From positions 62,001 to 126,000 of the forward strand of contig UPYI01000004.1 in assembly GCA_900538555.1 (NCBI GenBank): a stretch of DNA of 64,000 nt, given 5' to 3'. Both the position numbers and the translations under genes were made by a program. Positions 45,997 to 55,628 of this stretch are shown here, in pieces. A model generated the notes under the pieces. It was given only the letters and a program-made list of their open reading frames with translations, was not told where the DNA came from and searched no databases. Numbering within the stretch: the stretch's first letter is position 1; each line of letters begins with the position of its first letter. Source of the stretch: an uncultured Porphyromonadaceae bacterium. GTDB taxonomy: Bacteria > Bacteroidota > Bacteroidia > Bacteroidales > Barnesiellaceae.

Positions 45997-46818
45997 CTAC
46001 ATTAGCTTAAATGATACAGGCAAAGTGAAGTACACCGGTACGGCGTTACCGTTTTGTTTACCGGGAATCCAACGGGGCATGCTCTGTACCACGCGAATAG
46101 CTTCTTTATCAAGGTTCGGGTCTACACTCCGCAATACTTTGATATCGCCTACTTCACCGGTTTTCGAAACCACGAAACGGAGAATTACACGACCTTGAAT
46201 ACCCATTTCCTGTGCGATTACCGGATATTTCAAGTTATCGCGGATGTATTTCATCAGCTCAGCATCGCCACCGGGGAAACCGGGCATCTGCTCTACCGCC
46301 TCGTAGATCACCTCTTCTTCAACTTCTTCGGCAATTGCTTCGCGGAAATCGGCAATATCCTGTCCGTTTTCCTCGTCATTACCTTCGACGTCGGCGATAG
46401 AGATCGTCACTTTCGATTCGGTGAGTTCTTCCTGCGAGCGGATCTCATCCTCTTCATTTACTTCTTCGTCTTTTTTAATTACCGGAGCCGTAAACTTGAT
46501 AGAGCTTTTCAAAGGAGGGGGAGGAGGAGTTTCCGCAATCGGTTGTACCTCTTCGTTCTTCTTCACCTCTGCTTCTTCCAAGTTAGAGAGCTCGGTAACG
46601 ACATCCATTACATCTTCGACTTGCTTTTCTGGCACTACGAAATCGATAATATAGGGCAACAGGAATGCAAAAATCACAACAAGAACCACAACAACCATCG
46701 AACGGTTGTGGCGTTTGTCGGATTGTTGCCGCATGGCATACGCGCCGTACTCCTTGTTTTTACCCTCGAATACTAAGTCGCACCATTCTTTCGAAGTCAA
46801 ATCTACATCTTTTGCCAT
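45997..46818 (-). CDS. tonB: TonB energy-transducing protein
   Basis: The 273-residue protein has a short cytoplasmic N-terminus (SKEWCDLVFEGKNKEYGAYAMRQ), one membrane helix (VVVVLVVIFAFLLPYIIDFVV) and a Pro-rich periplasmic spacer (PIAETPPPPPLKSSIKF). An acidic stretch is followed by the TonB C-terminal domain (FPGGDAELMKYIRDNLKYPV; GRVILRFVVSKTGEVGDIKVLRSVDP; PRWIPGKQNG). It carries ion-gradient energy from ExbB-ExbD to outer-membrane transporters. It is fourth in the operon, 22 bp after the second exbD. Confidence 0.95.
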   Translation of the reverse strand: MAKDVDLTSKEWCDLVFEGKNKEYGAYAMRQQSDKRHNRSMVVVVLVVIFAFLLPYIIDFVVPEKQVEDVMDVVTELSNLEEAEVKKNEEVQPIAETPPPPPLKSSIKFTAPVIKKDEEVNEEDEIRSQEELTESKVTISIADVEGNDEENGQDIADFREAIAEEVEEEVIYEAVEQMPGFPGGDAELMKYIRDNLKYPVIAQEMGIQGRVILRFVVSKTGEVGDIKVLRSVDPNLDKEAIRVVQSMPRWIPGKQNGNAVPVYFTLPVSFKLM

Positions 46819-46840
46819 TTTCTTCTGTTTTTAGGTGTTA

Positions 46841-47515
46841 TTAGTTCCGTTTAGTTTTCTTAAAGGCCTCCTGGTCGATTTCACTCGACAAAGCACCTTT
46901 TTGTTCGTAGTTATCGAGCAAGAACTGATCGCCTTCCGACAGATCGACAATGGCATATTTGCTGATGCTGCAAATCTGCATTTCGTCCAACGCATCGATC
47001 AGGTTCTTATAAGAAGCTCCGTCGCACGCCTTGATCATAACGACCGGTGCGCCTTTTGCTCCTTTTGCTTCTTTCAACTGCACATCGAATTCTTCATCCG
47101 TGATCTCCTTAGCCATTCTTTTGGCTTTGAGTTCTTTCACATTTTGAACCACTTCTTTATTGCGGTTCATCAGCAAAGCGCGGATACCATCCGCTTCGTA
47201 AGAAGACTCGACCAACGACTCGTAGTTTTCGTACTGAGGTTCGCCCAGATAGTAGAAAACCCGATTGTTTTCACCCAAAATAATCGTAACAGCCTCCGAT
47301 GCTTTCACTTTATTTTGTTCTGCTTCGGTAACCTGATCTTTCGACGGCATACTGATTTCCATCGTCTGCGGTTTACTCAACGTGGTACAAAGCATAAAGA
47401 AAGTGATCAAAAGCATGTTCATATCGACCATCGGGGTAAAATCCACGTGGATCGTCATCTTTTTCTGTTTCTTCGCCTTGCCCTTACCGCTTTCTTTTTG
47501 TTCTATTTCAGCCAT
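46841..47515 (-). CDS. exbD: ExbD/TolR-type protein (second)
   Basis: The 224-residue protein has one N-terminal membrane helix with the conserved Asp (IHVDFTPMVDMNMLLITFFML). It is preceded by a Lys-rich cytoplasmic segment (KESGKGKAKKQKKM), and a periplasmic domain follows. The membrane Asp is part of the ion path with ExbB. It is the second of two tandem exbD genes, 26 bp after the first, an arrangement common in Bacteroidetes. Its periplasmic domain is longer than that of E. coli ExbD (141 residues). Confidence 0.93.
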   Translation of the reverse strand: MAEIEQKESGKGKAKKQKKMTIHVDFTPMVDMNMLLITFFMLCTTLSKPQTMEISMPSKDQVTEAEQNKVKASEAVTIILGENNRVFYYLGEPQYENYESLVESSYEADGIRALLMNRNKEVVQNVKELKAKRMAKEITDEEFDVQLKEAKGAKGAPVVMIKACDGASYKNLIDALDEMQICSISKYAIVDLSEGDQFLLDNYEQKGALSSEIDQEAFKKTKRN

Positions 47516-47541
47516 AATTCAAATTTAATGACGTTATAAAA

Positions 47542-48150
47542 TTAATCTTCTGCAGGTAAGCTTTTCAGCGACGTAATCAGATTGTACCGATTTTGCCGTA
47601 TCTCCTGTAACGAAGACATCACGTTCTTGATCATCGGATACGGGGTCGTTTGGTCAGCTTTAATTGCGATTCTCAAATTGGGGTTCTGTGCTTTGGCAGC
47701 CTTCACCCATACTTTAAATTCATTGTTTATGCTATCGCAGGGAATACCGAAATTTTTGAGTTCCGCGTCTTGTTTCGACGGTTTCCAACCCAAAAATTCT
47801 TTCATTCCTTTGATAGGCACACCGAACGAGTTAGCGAGTTTGAAGGTATTGAGTTCCTCCGGAGTGAATTCGATACCATACTGTCCGCCTACGGCTTTCA
47901 ATGTTTCTACCCGGTCTTCCTGTTTGTCGAGACTCATGAAGATGCGTCCTTGCGGATCGATCAGAATCTGGACGATATCCGTTTCGGGTATTTTGATTTC
48001 CGAAACAGACGACGGTGTCGCCACCTGTACAGGCTCTTTTTGAACGAACGTAGATGTTAACATGAAGAACGTAAGCAAAAGTACGGTAACGTCACTCATC
48101 GCGGTCATATCGATAAGTGTGCTCTTCCTTTTTACTTTAATTCTTGGCAT
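47542..48150 (-). CDS. exbD: ExbD/TolR-type protein (first)
   Basis: The 202-residue protein starts MPRIKVKRKSTLIDMTAMSDVTVLLLTFFML. The membrane helix carries the conserved Asp in MSDVTVLLL. The periplasmic part contains VQILIDPQGRIFMSLD and LRIAIKADQTTPYPMIKNVMSSLQE, the usual ExbD beta-alpha elements. It lies 37 bp after exbB and 26 bp before the second exbD. The two ExbDs differ enough to form a heterodimer in the motor; that is inference. Confidence 0.94.
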   Translation of the reverse strand: MPRIKVKRKSTLIDMTAMSDVTVLLLTFFMLTSTFVQKEPVQVATPSSVSEIKIPETDIVQILIDPQGRIFMSLDKQEDRVETLKAVGGQYGIEFTPEELNTFKLANSFGVPIKGMKEFLGWKPSKQDAELKNFGIPCDSINNEFKVWVKAAKAQNPNLRIAIKADQTTPYPMIKNVMSSLQEIRQNRYNLITSLKSLPAED

Positions 48151-48187
48151 AATTTAACTTCCTTTCTCTTTGAGGGAAACTCCCCGA

Positions 48188-48997
48188 TTAGTGATTAGCT
48201 TCAAATGTAGCAACAATAGAGAATCCGATTTCGTCGATAGCGTAAGTGATGTTATCGATTTTATTCGTATAGAAGTTATAAGAGATTACAGCGAGTGCAC
48301 CGGTTGCGATACCGAATGCCGTATTGATAAGTGCCTCGGAAATACCGGTAGACAGAGCGACAGAGTCAGGAGCACCTGCATTTGCCAAAGCGGCGAACGA
48401 TTTGATCATACCCATCACAGTACCGAGAAGACCGGTCAGCGTACCCAGCGTAGTCATCGTAGCGATGATCGGCAAGTTTTGTTGCAACGAAGGCATTTCC
48501 AATGCAGCTTGTTCTTCAACAGCCTGTTTCAAAGCCGCTACTTTTTGTTCTTTGTTCAGCTCTTTGTTATTAGCCATTTCTTCGTATTTGTTCAAAGCGG
48601 CGCGAACAACGCTGGCAACACAACCTCTTTGTTTGTCGCACAATGCGCGAGCAGCAGCGATGTCATCTTTTTCCAAAGCTACACGAACAGCAGCAACGAA
48701 TTTGGGGATGCTTCCTTTACCGGTTGCACCGAAGATAGCGAATGCACGTTCAACAGAAAGAACGATTACAGTGAGCAACAATGTTTGCAGGATAGGCACG
48801 ATGAAACCACCTTTATAAATTGTTCCCAAGAAGTTTCCGGGCAGCGGGTGACCGGTGGGGTCGCCGTCCATAAAGTTTGCCGGATTACCGAATACGAAAT
48901 TGAAAAGGCACAATGCTACGATAAAGCAAGCAATGATCACCAAGAACGCATTTTTAATACCACGAACTTTTTTTTCGTTTTTGTTTTTAGTTCCCAT
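48188..48997 (-). CDS. exbB: ExbB/TolQ/MotA-family proton channel protein
   Basis: The 269-residue inner-membrane protein has three helices. It starts with a Lys-rich cytoplasmic segment (GTKNKNEKKVRGIKNAF). The conserved ExbB region is present (LPIIATMTTLGTLTGLLGTVMGMIKSFAALA, then ISEALINTAFGIATGALAVISYNFY). It forms the motor that energises TonB using the ion gradient made by complex I or Nqr. It is first in a seven-gene operon. A possible -7 element TAAATTTG lies at 49222-49215. Confidence 0.94.
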   Translation of the reverse strand: MGTKNKNEKKVRGIKNAFLVIIACFIVALCLFNFVFGNPANFMDGDPTGHPLPGNFLGTIYKGGFIVPILQTLLLTVIVLSVERAFAIFGATGKGSIPKFVAAVRVALEKDDIAAARALCDKQRGCVASVVRAALNKYEEMANNKELNKEQKVAALKQAVEEQAALEMPSLQQNLPIIATMTTLGTLTGLLGTVMGMIKSFAALANAGAPDSVALSTGISEALINTAFGIATGALAVISYNFYTNKIDNITYAIDEIGFSIVATFEANH

Positions 48998-49676
48998 AAT
49001 GTTTTAAATCTAAGTAATTGTTTATTAGTTTGTTAAAGTTAAAATCTATCTACTTCTACATTCTTATATATATAAATAAACGGAACAAGATGCCATATCG
49101 TACATTTTTCCCTAAAAATCCGCAAACCCGAATCCCCGCCGCAAATCAAAATCTTGCATCGGAAAAACGAGCTTCTACAATAAAAAAGTCCTCACTCCGT
49201 ATTAATTCAAGCGCCAAATTTAAAATAATATTTTCAGATAAAAAAATAATCTGCCCCTTTTAAAGCCACACAAGACTGCTTTTTGTCGAAGGAATATATT
49301 TCTTGCAGACTAAGATTTTAGCTATATCAGATATGCAGGTCGGCTTTATTCCCGAGAAACACCATTCCTGTGAGCTCGGGAACAGGGAAAGAAGTTTTAT
49401 TACTTGAAAACATTTATTAGCAATAGAGGCTGATTACAATAATCTACGGCTTCCGACACCCACGTTCCGAATCGGAAACGGCGATGTATCACCGACCCAT
49501 TTGTCGGAAAGAGAGATGTACCGCAATCAAATATCGGCTGTTTTGCTCACTCCGCATTACAAAACAAAGTTCTTATAAACCCATTGAAAAATAATAGATA
49601 AATACAATAATACGAATCGTTATCGGTCTAAAAAAATTTCCTACTTTTGCACGAAAATTAAAGTACTACTACAAAC
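48998..49676. other. Divergent intergenic region, exbB operon / nqr operon
   Basis: No convincing gene is seen; the frame at 49018-49263 is Lys/Ser-rich and featureless. It holds weak promoter matches for exbB (TAAATTTG, minus 49222-49215) and nqrA (plus 49642-49649), an 8-bp-arm inverted repeat TTCCCGAG/CTCGGGAA at 49349-49382 with an inner CAC/GTG pair, and a 13-bp palindrome TTCCGAATCGGAA at 49465-49477. The last two are operator candidates. Confidence 0.5.
49642..49649 (+). promoter_or_regulatory. -7 element of the nqr operon
   Basis: TACTTTTG lies 27 bp before the nqrA start at 49677 and fits TAnnTTTG. No good -33 is visible at 19-20 bp. Confidence 0.55.
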
Positions 49677-51026
49677 ATGTCAAATGTAATCAAGCTAAAA
49701 AAAGGATTGGATATAAACCTCAAAGGCAAACCTGCCCAAAAAGTATCCGAATCCTCTGCCAGCGAATTGTTCGCAGTCGTCCCTGACGATTTTCACGGTT
49801 TGGTTCCGAAAGTAACCGTTAAGCCGGGTGATGCCGTGCAAGCCGGAACTCCGGTCATGTACGACAAGCGTCATCCCGAAGTCAAATTCGTCTCGCCCGT
49901 AAGCGGTATCATCGAAGAGGTAGAGCGGGGTGAACGAAGGAAAGTAATGAAGATCACCATCAAACCCGATGGCAAACAGACGGCAGTCGATTTCGGGAAA
50001 CGCAATCCGAAATCCATGTCGAAAGAAGAGATAAAACAGCTCCTGCTCGAAGCCGGAATGTTCGCATTCATCAAACAACGTCCTTACGACATTATCGCCG
50101 ACCCGTCGGTCGAACCGCGCGACATCTTCGTCACAGCATTCGATTCCGCGCCGTTGGCACCCGATTTCGGGTTCGTACTGAAAGAGGAGATGCCCCATCT
50201 CGAAACCGGTATAGAAGCCTTGCAGCAGCTTACACAAGGCAAGGTATATATAGGTATATCCGAACGGAATCCTATCGCCGTAAAAGCCGGAGAGAGCGTC
50301 TTCTTCGACGGACCTCACCCTGCCGGAAACACGGGAATACAAATCCAGCACATCGCACCGGTCAATAAAGGAGAAACGGTATGGACTCTGAGCGCTCTCG
50401 ATGTCGTATTCATCGGTCGCCTGCTCAACGAGGGGAAAGTCGATTTCTCCCGATTGGTAGCCGTTACCGGATCGGAAATAGAACAACCCGTCTATGTCCG
50501 TTCCTGCATGGGAGCCTCGATCGCATCCATTCTCAAAGGTCGTGTAAAACCGGCGGAATACCATCAACGTTATATCAGCGGCAACGTCCTTACCGGGACA
50601 CACGTTTCGCCCGACGGTTTCCTCGGCGCATACCATTCGCAGATAACCGTTATTCCCGAAGGAGACGACTGCAACGAATTTCTCGGCTGGGCTACTCCCG
50701 GTTTAGGGAAATACAGCGTCAGCCACAGTTACTTCTCGTGGTTGTTCGGCAAGAAAAAAGAGTATGTCATCGACTCGCGCATACAAGGCGGCGAACGTGC
50801 CATCATCATGTCGGGCGAATACGACAGCGTACTGCCGATGGATATTCTGCCCGAATACCTCATTAAAGCAATCATCGCTTTCGATATCGACAAAATGGAG
50901 AATCTGGGTATCTACGAAGTCGCTCCGGAAGATTTCGCCCTTTGCGAATTTGTAGACACGTCGAAACTCCCGATTCAGAAACTCGTCCGCGACGGTCTCG
51001 ACCAACTGATGAAAGAGATGAACTAA
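49677..51026 (+). CDS. nqrA: Na+-translocating NADH:quinone reductase subunit A
   Basis: This 449-residue peripheral subunit is the first gene of nqrABCDEF. The start MSNVIKLKKGLDINLKGKPA and the segments VPDDFHGLVPKVTVKPGDAV, VDGPHPAGN-like FFDGPHPAGNTGIQIQHIAPV and TGTHVSPDGFLGAYHSQITVIPEGDD are NqrA features. It binds quinone near the membrane interface. The gap to nqrB is 26 bp. Confidence 0.97.
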   Translation: MSNVIKLKKGLDINLKGKPAQKVSESSASELFAVVPDDFHGLVPKVTVKPGDAVQAGTPVMYDKRHPEVKFVSPVSGIIEEVERGERRKVMKITIKPDGKQTAVDFGKRNPKSMSKEEIKQLLLEAGMFAFIKQRPYDIIADPSVEPRDIFVTAFDSAPLAPDFGFVLKEEMPHLETGIEALQQLTQGKVYIGISERNPIAVKAGESVFFDGPHPAGNTGIQIQHIAPVNKGETVWTLSALDVVFIGRLLNEGKVDFSRLVAVTGSEIEQPVYVRSCMGASIASILKGRVKPAEYHQRYISGNVLTGTHVSPDGFLGAYHSQITVIPEGDDCNEFLGWATPGLGKYSVSHSYFSWLFGKKKEYVIDSRIQGGERAIIMSGEYDSVLPMDILPEYLIKAIIAFDIDKMENLGIYEVAPEDFALCEFVDTSKLPIQKLVRDGLDQLMKEMN

Positions 51027-51052
51027 TGTATAACTTATAAATACAAACGACA

Positions 51053-52264
51053 TTGAAAGCACTAAGAAATTATCTCAATAAGATTAAGCCCAATTTCGAA
51101 CCGGGCGGAAAGCTGGCGATGTTTCAATCGGTATTCGAAGGTTTCGAAACATTCCTGTTCGTGCCTAACACCACTTCGAAATCGGGAGTACATATCCACG
51201 ACAGCATCGACTCCAAACGGACGATGACCGTGGTAATCATTGCCCTGCTGCCGGCATTGTTGTTCGGTATGTACAACGTCGGTTACCAACACTATCTGGC
51301 AATCGGAGAACTGGCAAATACCGGCTTCTGGACTATCTTCTTCTACGGCTTCCTCGCCGTACTGCCCAAAATCATCGTATCGTACGTAGTCGGCTTGGGT
51401 ATTGAATTTACCGCTGCCCAGATACGCCACCACGAAATACAGGAAGGATTTTTGGTTTCGGGTATGTTGATCCCGATGATCGTACCCGTAGACACCCCGC
51501 TGTGGATGATCGCCGTCGCTACGGCATTCGCCGTTATCTTCGCCAAAGAAGTATTCGGAGGGACAGGCATGAACGTGTTCAACGTGGCTTTGATCACCCG
51601 CGCATTCCTCTTCTTCGCCTATCCTTCCAAAATGTCGGGCGACCACGTATTCGTCCGCACCACCGACACATTCGGCATGGGTGCCGGCAATGTCGTGGAG
51701 GGCTTCTCCGGAGCCACTCCGCTCGGACAAGTCGCCACACACACCGACGGTGTACTGCAACTGACCAACACGGTAGGAAGCGAAATCAGCACATGGGACA
51801 TGTTCCTCGGACTGATTCCCGGATCTATCGGCGAAACCTCCACATTGGCAATTCTCATCGGCGCAGCTATCCTGCTCTTCACCCGCATAGCCAGTTGGAG
51901 AATCATGCTGTCGGTATTCGCAGGCGGTATCGTCATGGGATACATCAGCCAAGCCTTCCCCTCAGCCACCTATCCCGGTTCGGCTCTCTCGCCGTGGGAC
52001 CAGATCTGTCTGGGCGGATTCGCTTTCGCAGCCGTATTCATGGCTACCGATCCGGTAACCGGAGCACGTACCAACACAGGTAAATACATCTACGGTTTTC
52101 TGATCGGCGTTCTCGCCATCGTCATCCGCAACTACAACTCGGGATACCCCGAAGGAGCCATGCTCGCCGTATTGCTGATGAACGTATTCGCACCGCTTAT
52201 CGACTACTTCGTCGTGGAAGCGAACATCAAACGTCGCCTCAACCGAGTTAAAACCAAAGCATAA
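51053..52264 (+). CDS. nqrB: Na+-translocating NADH:quinone reductase subunit B
   Basis: This 403-residue membrane subunit appears to start at TTG 51053, because MKALRNYLNKIKPNFEPGG is the conserved NqrB N-terminus and no ATG lies upstream in frame near it. About ten helices follow. The covalent FMN site is Thr222 in GFSGATPLG. VIRNYNSGYPEGAMLAVLLMNVFAPLIDYF is the typical C-terminal part. It forms the main Na+ path with NqrD and NqrE. Confidence 0.96.
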   Translation: MKALRNYLNKIKPNFEPGGKLAMFQSVFEGFETFLFVPNTTSKSGVHIHDSIDSKRTMTVVIIALLPALLFGMYNVGYQHYLAIGELANTGFWTIFFYGFLAVLPKIIVSYVVGLGIEFTAAQIRHHEIQEGFLVSGMLIPMIVPVDTPLWMIAVATAFAVIFAKEVFGGTGMNVFNVALITRAFLFFAYPSKMSGDHVFVRTTDTFGMGAGNVVEGFSGATPLGQVATHTDGVLQLTNTVGSEISTWDMFLGLIPGSIGETSTLAILIGAAILLFTRIASWRIMLSVFAGGIVMGYISQAFPSATYPGSALSPWDQICLGGFAFAAVFMATDPVTGARTNTGKYIYGFLIGVLAIVIRNYNSGYPEGAMLAVLLMNVFAPLIDYFVVEANIKRRLNRVKTKA

Positions 52265-52276
52265 CAGGAGTGAATC

Positions 52277-52972
52277 ATGAACAAACAAGGAAATACATAT
52301 ACGATTATCTATGCCGCCGTAATGGTGGTTGTGGTAGCCGCTATTCTGGCATTCACAGCCATGTCGCTGAAACCGGCGCAAGAAAAAAATATCGCTGTCG
52401 ATAAGATGAAGCAGATATTGACCTCGGTCAATATTCCGGCTTCCGCCACCGATGCACAGGCGTTGTACGAAAAATACATCACCTCGATGGTAATCGACGC
52501 ATCGGGAAAAGCAGTCGAAGGCAATGCCTTCAACATCAACATTTCGGAAGAGATCAACAAACCCGAAGCAGAACGTGCCCTTCCCGTATTCATCTGTACT
52601 ACCGACAACGGCGAACGCAAATACATCCTGCCCGTATACGGTGCCGGACTTTGGGGACCGATCTGGGGATACATTTCGGTCGATACGAACGGAAGTACGA
52701 TCTACGGTTCTTACTTCGCCCACCAAGGCGAAACTCCGGGGCTCGGAGCTGAAATCGAAAAACCCGATTTCCAAAAACAGTTCGAAGGCAAGAACCTGTT
52801 TATCGACGGCACATTCAAATCGATTGCCGTAGAAAAAGCAGGACAGAAACCGGTGAACGGTGCCGACTATGTAGATGCCATTTCGGGCGGAACAATCACC
52901 AGCAAAGGTGTACAATCCATGTTGGAAAGATGTCTGTCGGCATATCAGATGTTTTTAAAATCGCTAAATTAA
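52277..52972 (+). CDS. nqrC: Na+-translocating NADH:quinone reductase subunit C
   Basis: The 231-residue subunit has one N-terminal membrane helix (YTIIYAAVMVVVVAAILAFTAM) and a periplasmic FMN domain. The flavinylation motif reads DAISGGTITS (Thr206), with Gly instead of the usual Ala in SGAT. GLWGPIWGYISVD and HQGETPGLGAEIE are NqrC/RnfG-family segments. An ApbE transferase, needed to attach FMN, is not in this window. Spacing is 12 bp after nqrB and 15 bp before nqrD. Confidence 0.96.
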   Translation: MNKQGNTYTIIYAAVMVVVVAAILAFTAMSLKPAQEKNIAVDKMKQILTSVNIPASATDAQALYEKYITSMVIDASGKAVEGNAFNINISEEINKPEAERALPVFICTTDNGERKYILPVYGAGLWGPIWGYISVDTNGSTIYGSYFAHQGETPGLGAEIEKPDFQKQFEGKNLFIDGTFKSIAVEKAGQKPVNGADYVDAISGGTITSKGVQSMLERCLSAYQMFLKSLN

Positions 52973-52987
52973 AGGAGGTATTGAACT

Positions 52988-53614
52988 ATGTTACTATCCA
53001 AAAAGAATAAAGAAATCCTGTTAGGGCCTCTGTCAAAAAACAATCCGGTAATCGTACAGATACTGGGTATATGCTCCGCTCTGGCAGTCACCGCCAAACT
53101 CGAACCGGCATTCGTAATGGCCATTTCGGTAACCGCCGTCGTAGCCTTCGCCAACGTCATTATCTCGTTGCTGCGCAATACGATTCCGAACAGCATCCGT
53201 ATCATCGTGCAACTGGTGGTCGTCGCTACATTGGTTATCATTGTAGACCAAGTTCTGAAAGCCTATGTCTATGAAGTAAGCAAACAGCTCTCCGTATTCG
53301 TCGGGCTGATCATTACCAACTGTATACTGATGGGACGCCTCGAAGCGTTCGCCCTGTCGCACAAGCCGTGGGAATCGTTCCTCGACGGCGTAGGCAACGG
53401 TATCGGTTACGGAATGATTCTGATCATCATCGCATTCTTCCGCGAACTGCTCGGATCGGGCACCTTGTTCGGTTATCAAGTGATCCCGCAATGCGTCTAC
53501 GACTGGGGATATGAAAACAACGGGCTGATGATCCTGCCGCCCATGGCACTCATCGTATCGGCTTGCATCATCTGGGTTCACCGTGCCCGGAACAAAGAGT
53601 TACAAGAAAAATAA
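52988..53614 (+). CDS. nqrD: Na+-translocating NADH:quinone reductase subunit D
   Basis: The 208-residue six-helix membrane protein begins MLLSKKNKEILLGPLSKNNPVIVQILGICSALAVT, a standard NqrD start. ITNCILMGRLEAFALSHKPW and DGVGNGIGYGMILIIIAFFRELLGSGTLFG are diagnostic, including the Cys near the intramembrane iron site. It is followed by nqrE after 26 bp. Confidence 0.97.
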   Translation: MLLSKKNKEILLGPLSKNNPVIVQILGICSALAVTAKLEPAFVMAISVTAVVAFANVIISLLRNTIPNSIRIIVQLVVVATLVIIVDQVLKAYVYEVSKQLSVFVGLIITNCILMGRLEAFALSHKPWESFLDGVGNGIGYGMILIIIAFFRELLGSGTLFGYQVIPQCVYDWGYENNGLMILPPMALIVSACIIWVHRARNKELQEK

Positions 53615-53640
53615 ATACAGACCTTTAAGAACGTAGAACA

Positions 53641-54255
53641 ATGGAAAATTTAAATCTATTCGTCAAGTCGATCTTCATCGACAATATGATATTCGCCTAC
53701 TTTCTGGGAATGTGTTCCTTCTTGGCTGTATCGAAAAACGTAAAAACGGCATTCGGACTGGGTATCGCCGTCACCTTCGTACTTACGATCACCCTGCCGG
53801 TCAATTACCTGCTGGAAAACTATGTGTTGAAAGCCGGGGCATTGAAATGGCTGAATCCCGAATACGCCGATATAGACCTTAGCTTTTTAAGCCTGATCCT
53901 GTTTATTGCCATCATCGCGTCGATCGTGCAACTGGTCGAAATGATCGTCGAGAAATATTCACCGTCGCTCTATGCCTCGTTAGGTATCTTCCTGCCGCTG
54001 ATAGCCGTAAACTGTGCCATCCTCGGCGGATCGCTCTTCATGCAACAACGGGCATTCCCTTCGGTAGGTGCAGCGACAGTCTACGGTATCGGTTCGGGTA
54101 TCGGATGGTTGCTCGCAATTGTCGGCATTGCCGCCATTCGCGAAAAACTGGCTTACTCCAACGTGCCCAAACCGTTGAAAGGCATCGGTATTACATTCAT
54201 CATTACCGGACTAATGGGTATCGCATTCATGAGTTTCCTCGGAATCAAACTCTAA
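53641..54255 (+). CDS. nqrE: Na+-translocating NADH:quinone reductase subunit E
   Basis: This 204-residue six-helix protein is a paralogue of NqrD with inverted topology. MENLNLFVKSIFIDNMIFAYFLGMCSFLAVSKNV is the typical start; the Cys in GMCSFLAVS and in VNCAILGGSLFM help bind the intramembrane iron. The gap to nqrF is 28 bp. Confidence 0.97.
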   Translation: MENLNLFVKSIFIDNMIFAYFLGMCSFLAVSKNVKTAFGLGIAVTFVLTITLPVNYLLENYVLKAGALKWLNPEYADIDLSFLSLILFIAIIASIVQLVEMIVEKYSPSLYASLGIFLPLIAVNCAILGGSLFMQQRAFPSVGAATVYGIGSGIGWLLAIVGIAAIREKLAYSNVPKPLKGIGITFIITGLMGIAFMSFLGIKL

Positions 54256-54283
54256 TTGTAAACAAGAATAACTAAAAAATCAT

Positions 54284-55576
54284 ATGATGATATTAGCAGT
54301 AAACCCGATGACAATGACAGTCGCCAGCAGTGTGGTTATATTCCTCGCTATCATACTGCTGTTAGTGATTATCCTGCTCACAGCCAAAAAATATCTGGTT
54401 CCCTCGGGTAAAGTAAAGATAAATATCAACGGCGACAACGTTGTAGAGGTAAATACGGGCGGCAGCCTTCTCTCCACCCTCGCCGAACAGAAAATATTCT
54501 TACCGTCGGCTTGCGGAGGTGGCGGATCGTGCGCCCAATGCCGTTGTCAGGTATTGGAGGGCGGCGGTGAAATACTGCCCACCGAAACCGTACACTTTTC
54601 AAGAAAACAGCAAAAAGACCATTGGCGTCTGGGCTGTCAGGTAAAAGTGAAAAACGACATGTCGATCAAAGTGCCCGAATCGGTCATGGGCGTAAAAGAA
54701 TGGGAATGCGAAGTGATCAGCAACAAGAACGTGGCAACGTTCATCAAAGAGTTCATCGTAGCTCTGCCCAAAGGCGAACACATGGACTTCGTGCCCGGAT
54801 CTTATGCACAGATCAAGATCCCCGCTTATTCGATGGACTACGACAAGGATATCGACAAGAGCCTGATCGGCGATGAGTATCTGCCCGCTTGGGAAAAATT
54901 CGGATTGTTCGGACTGAAATGCCGCAATACGGAACCGACCATCCGCGCATACTCCATGGCAAACTATCCGGCAGAAGGCGACCGTATCATGCTTACCGTC
55001 CGTATCGCCACACCGCCGTTTAAACCGAAACCCGCAGTCGGGTTCCAAGATGTAATGCCGGGTATCGCCTCGTCTTATATCTTCACATTGAAACCGGGAG
55101 ACAAAGTGATCATGAGCGGACCTTACGGCGATTTCCATCCGATCTTCGATTCGAAGAAAGAGATGATGTGGGTCGGCGGTGGTGCCGGTATGGCTCCGTT
55201 GCGTGCCCAGATCATGCACATGACCAAAACCCTGCATACGACCGATCGCAAGATGTCGTACTTCTACGGCGCACGCGCATTGAACGAAGTATTCTATCTG
55301 CAAGACTTCCTCGATCTGGAAAAAGAGTTCCCGAACTTCTCGTTCCATCTGGCTCTCGACCGTCCCGATCCGGCAGCCGATGCGGCGGGTGTAAAATATA
55401 CTCCGGGATTCGTGCATCAAGTGATCTACGACACTTATCTGAAAGACCACGATGCACCCGAAGATATCGAATACTACATGTGCGGTCCCGGTCCGATGTC
55501 GAATGCAGTAGTCAAGATGCTCGACAGTCTGGGTGTCGCACCCGAAAGCATCATGTACGACAACTTCGGCGGATAG
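54284..55576 (+). CDS. nqrF: Na+-translocating NADH:quinone reductase subunit F
   Basis: This 430-residue NADH-oxidising subunit has one N-terminal membrane helix. The plant-type 2Fe-2S cluster is bound by C77, C83, C86 and C118 (SACGGGGSCAQC...LGC). The FAD site is RAYSMANYP and the NADH site VGGGAGMAPLRAQI. It ends in EDIEYYMCGPGPMSNAVVKML and YDNFGG, as usual. It is the last gene of the operon and is followed by a terminator. Confidence 0.97.
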   Translation: MMILAVNPMTMTVASSVVIFLAIILLLVIILLTAKKYLVPSGKVKININGDNVVEVNTGGSLLSTLAEQKIFLPSACGGGGSCAQCRCQVLEGGGEILPTETVHFSRKQQKDHWRLGCQVKVKNDMSIKVPESVMGVKEWECEVISNKNVATFIKEFIVALPKGEHMDFVPGSYAQIKIPAYSMDYDKDIDKSLIGDEYLPAWEKFGLFGLKCRNTEPTIRAYSMANYPAEGDRIMLTVRIATPPFKPKPAVGFQDVMPGIASSYIFTLKPGDKVIMSGPYGDFHPIFDSKKEMMWVGGGAGMAPLRAQIMHMTKTLHTTDRKMSYFYGARALNEVFYLQDFLDLEKEFPNFSFHLALDRPDPAADAAGVKYTPGFVHQVIYDTYLKDHDAPEDIEYYMCGPGPMSNAVVKMLDSLGVAPESIMYDNFGG

Positions 55577-55598
55577 CGAATATTCGAAATCATACGGC

Positions 55599-55628
55599 AA
55601 AAAAGCGGCTCATTCGAGTCGCTTTTTT
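55599..55628 (+). terminator. Terminator of the nqr operon
   Basis: The stem AAAAAAGCGGCTC/GAGTCGCTTTTTT (one G-T pair) with a 4-nt loop lies 22 bp after the nqrF stop. Confidence 0.9.

Noticed and set aside
49018..49263. 81-codon frame in the exbB-nqrA gap
   Set aside because: AT-rich, Lys/Ser-rich, no domain; it overlaps the likely exbB leader and promoter.
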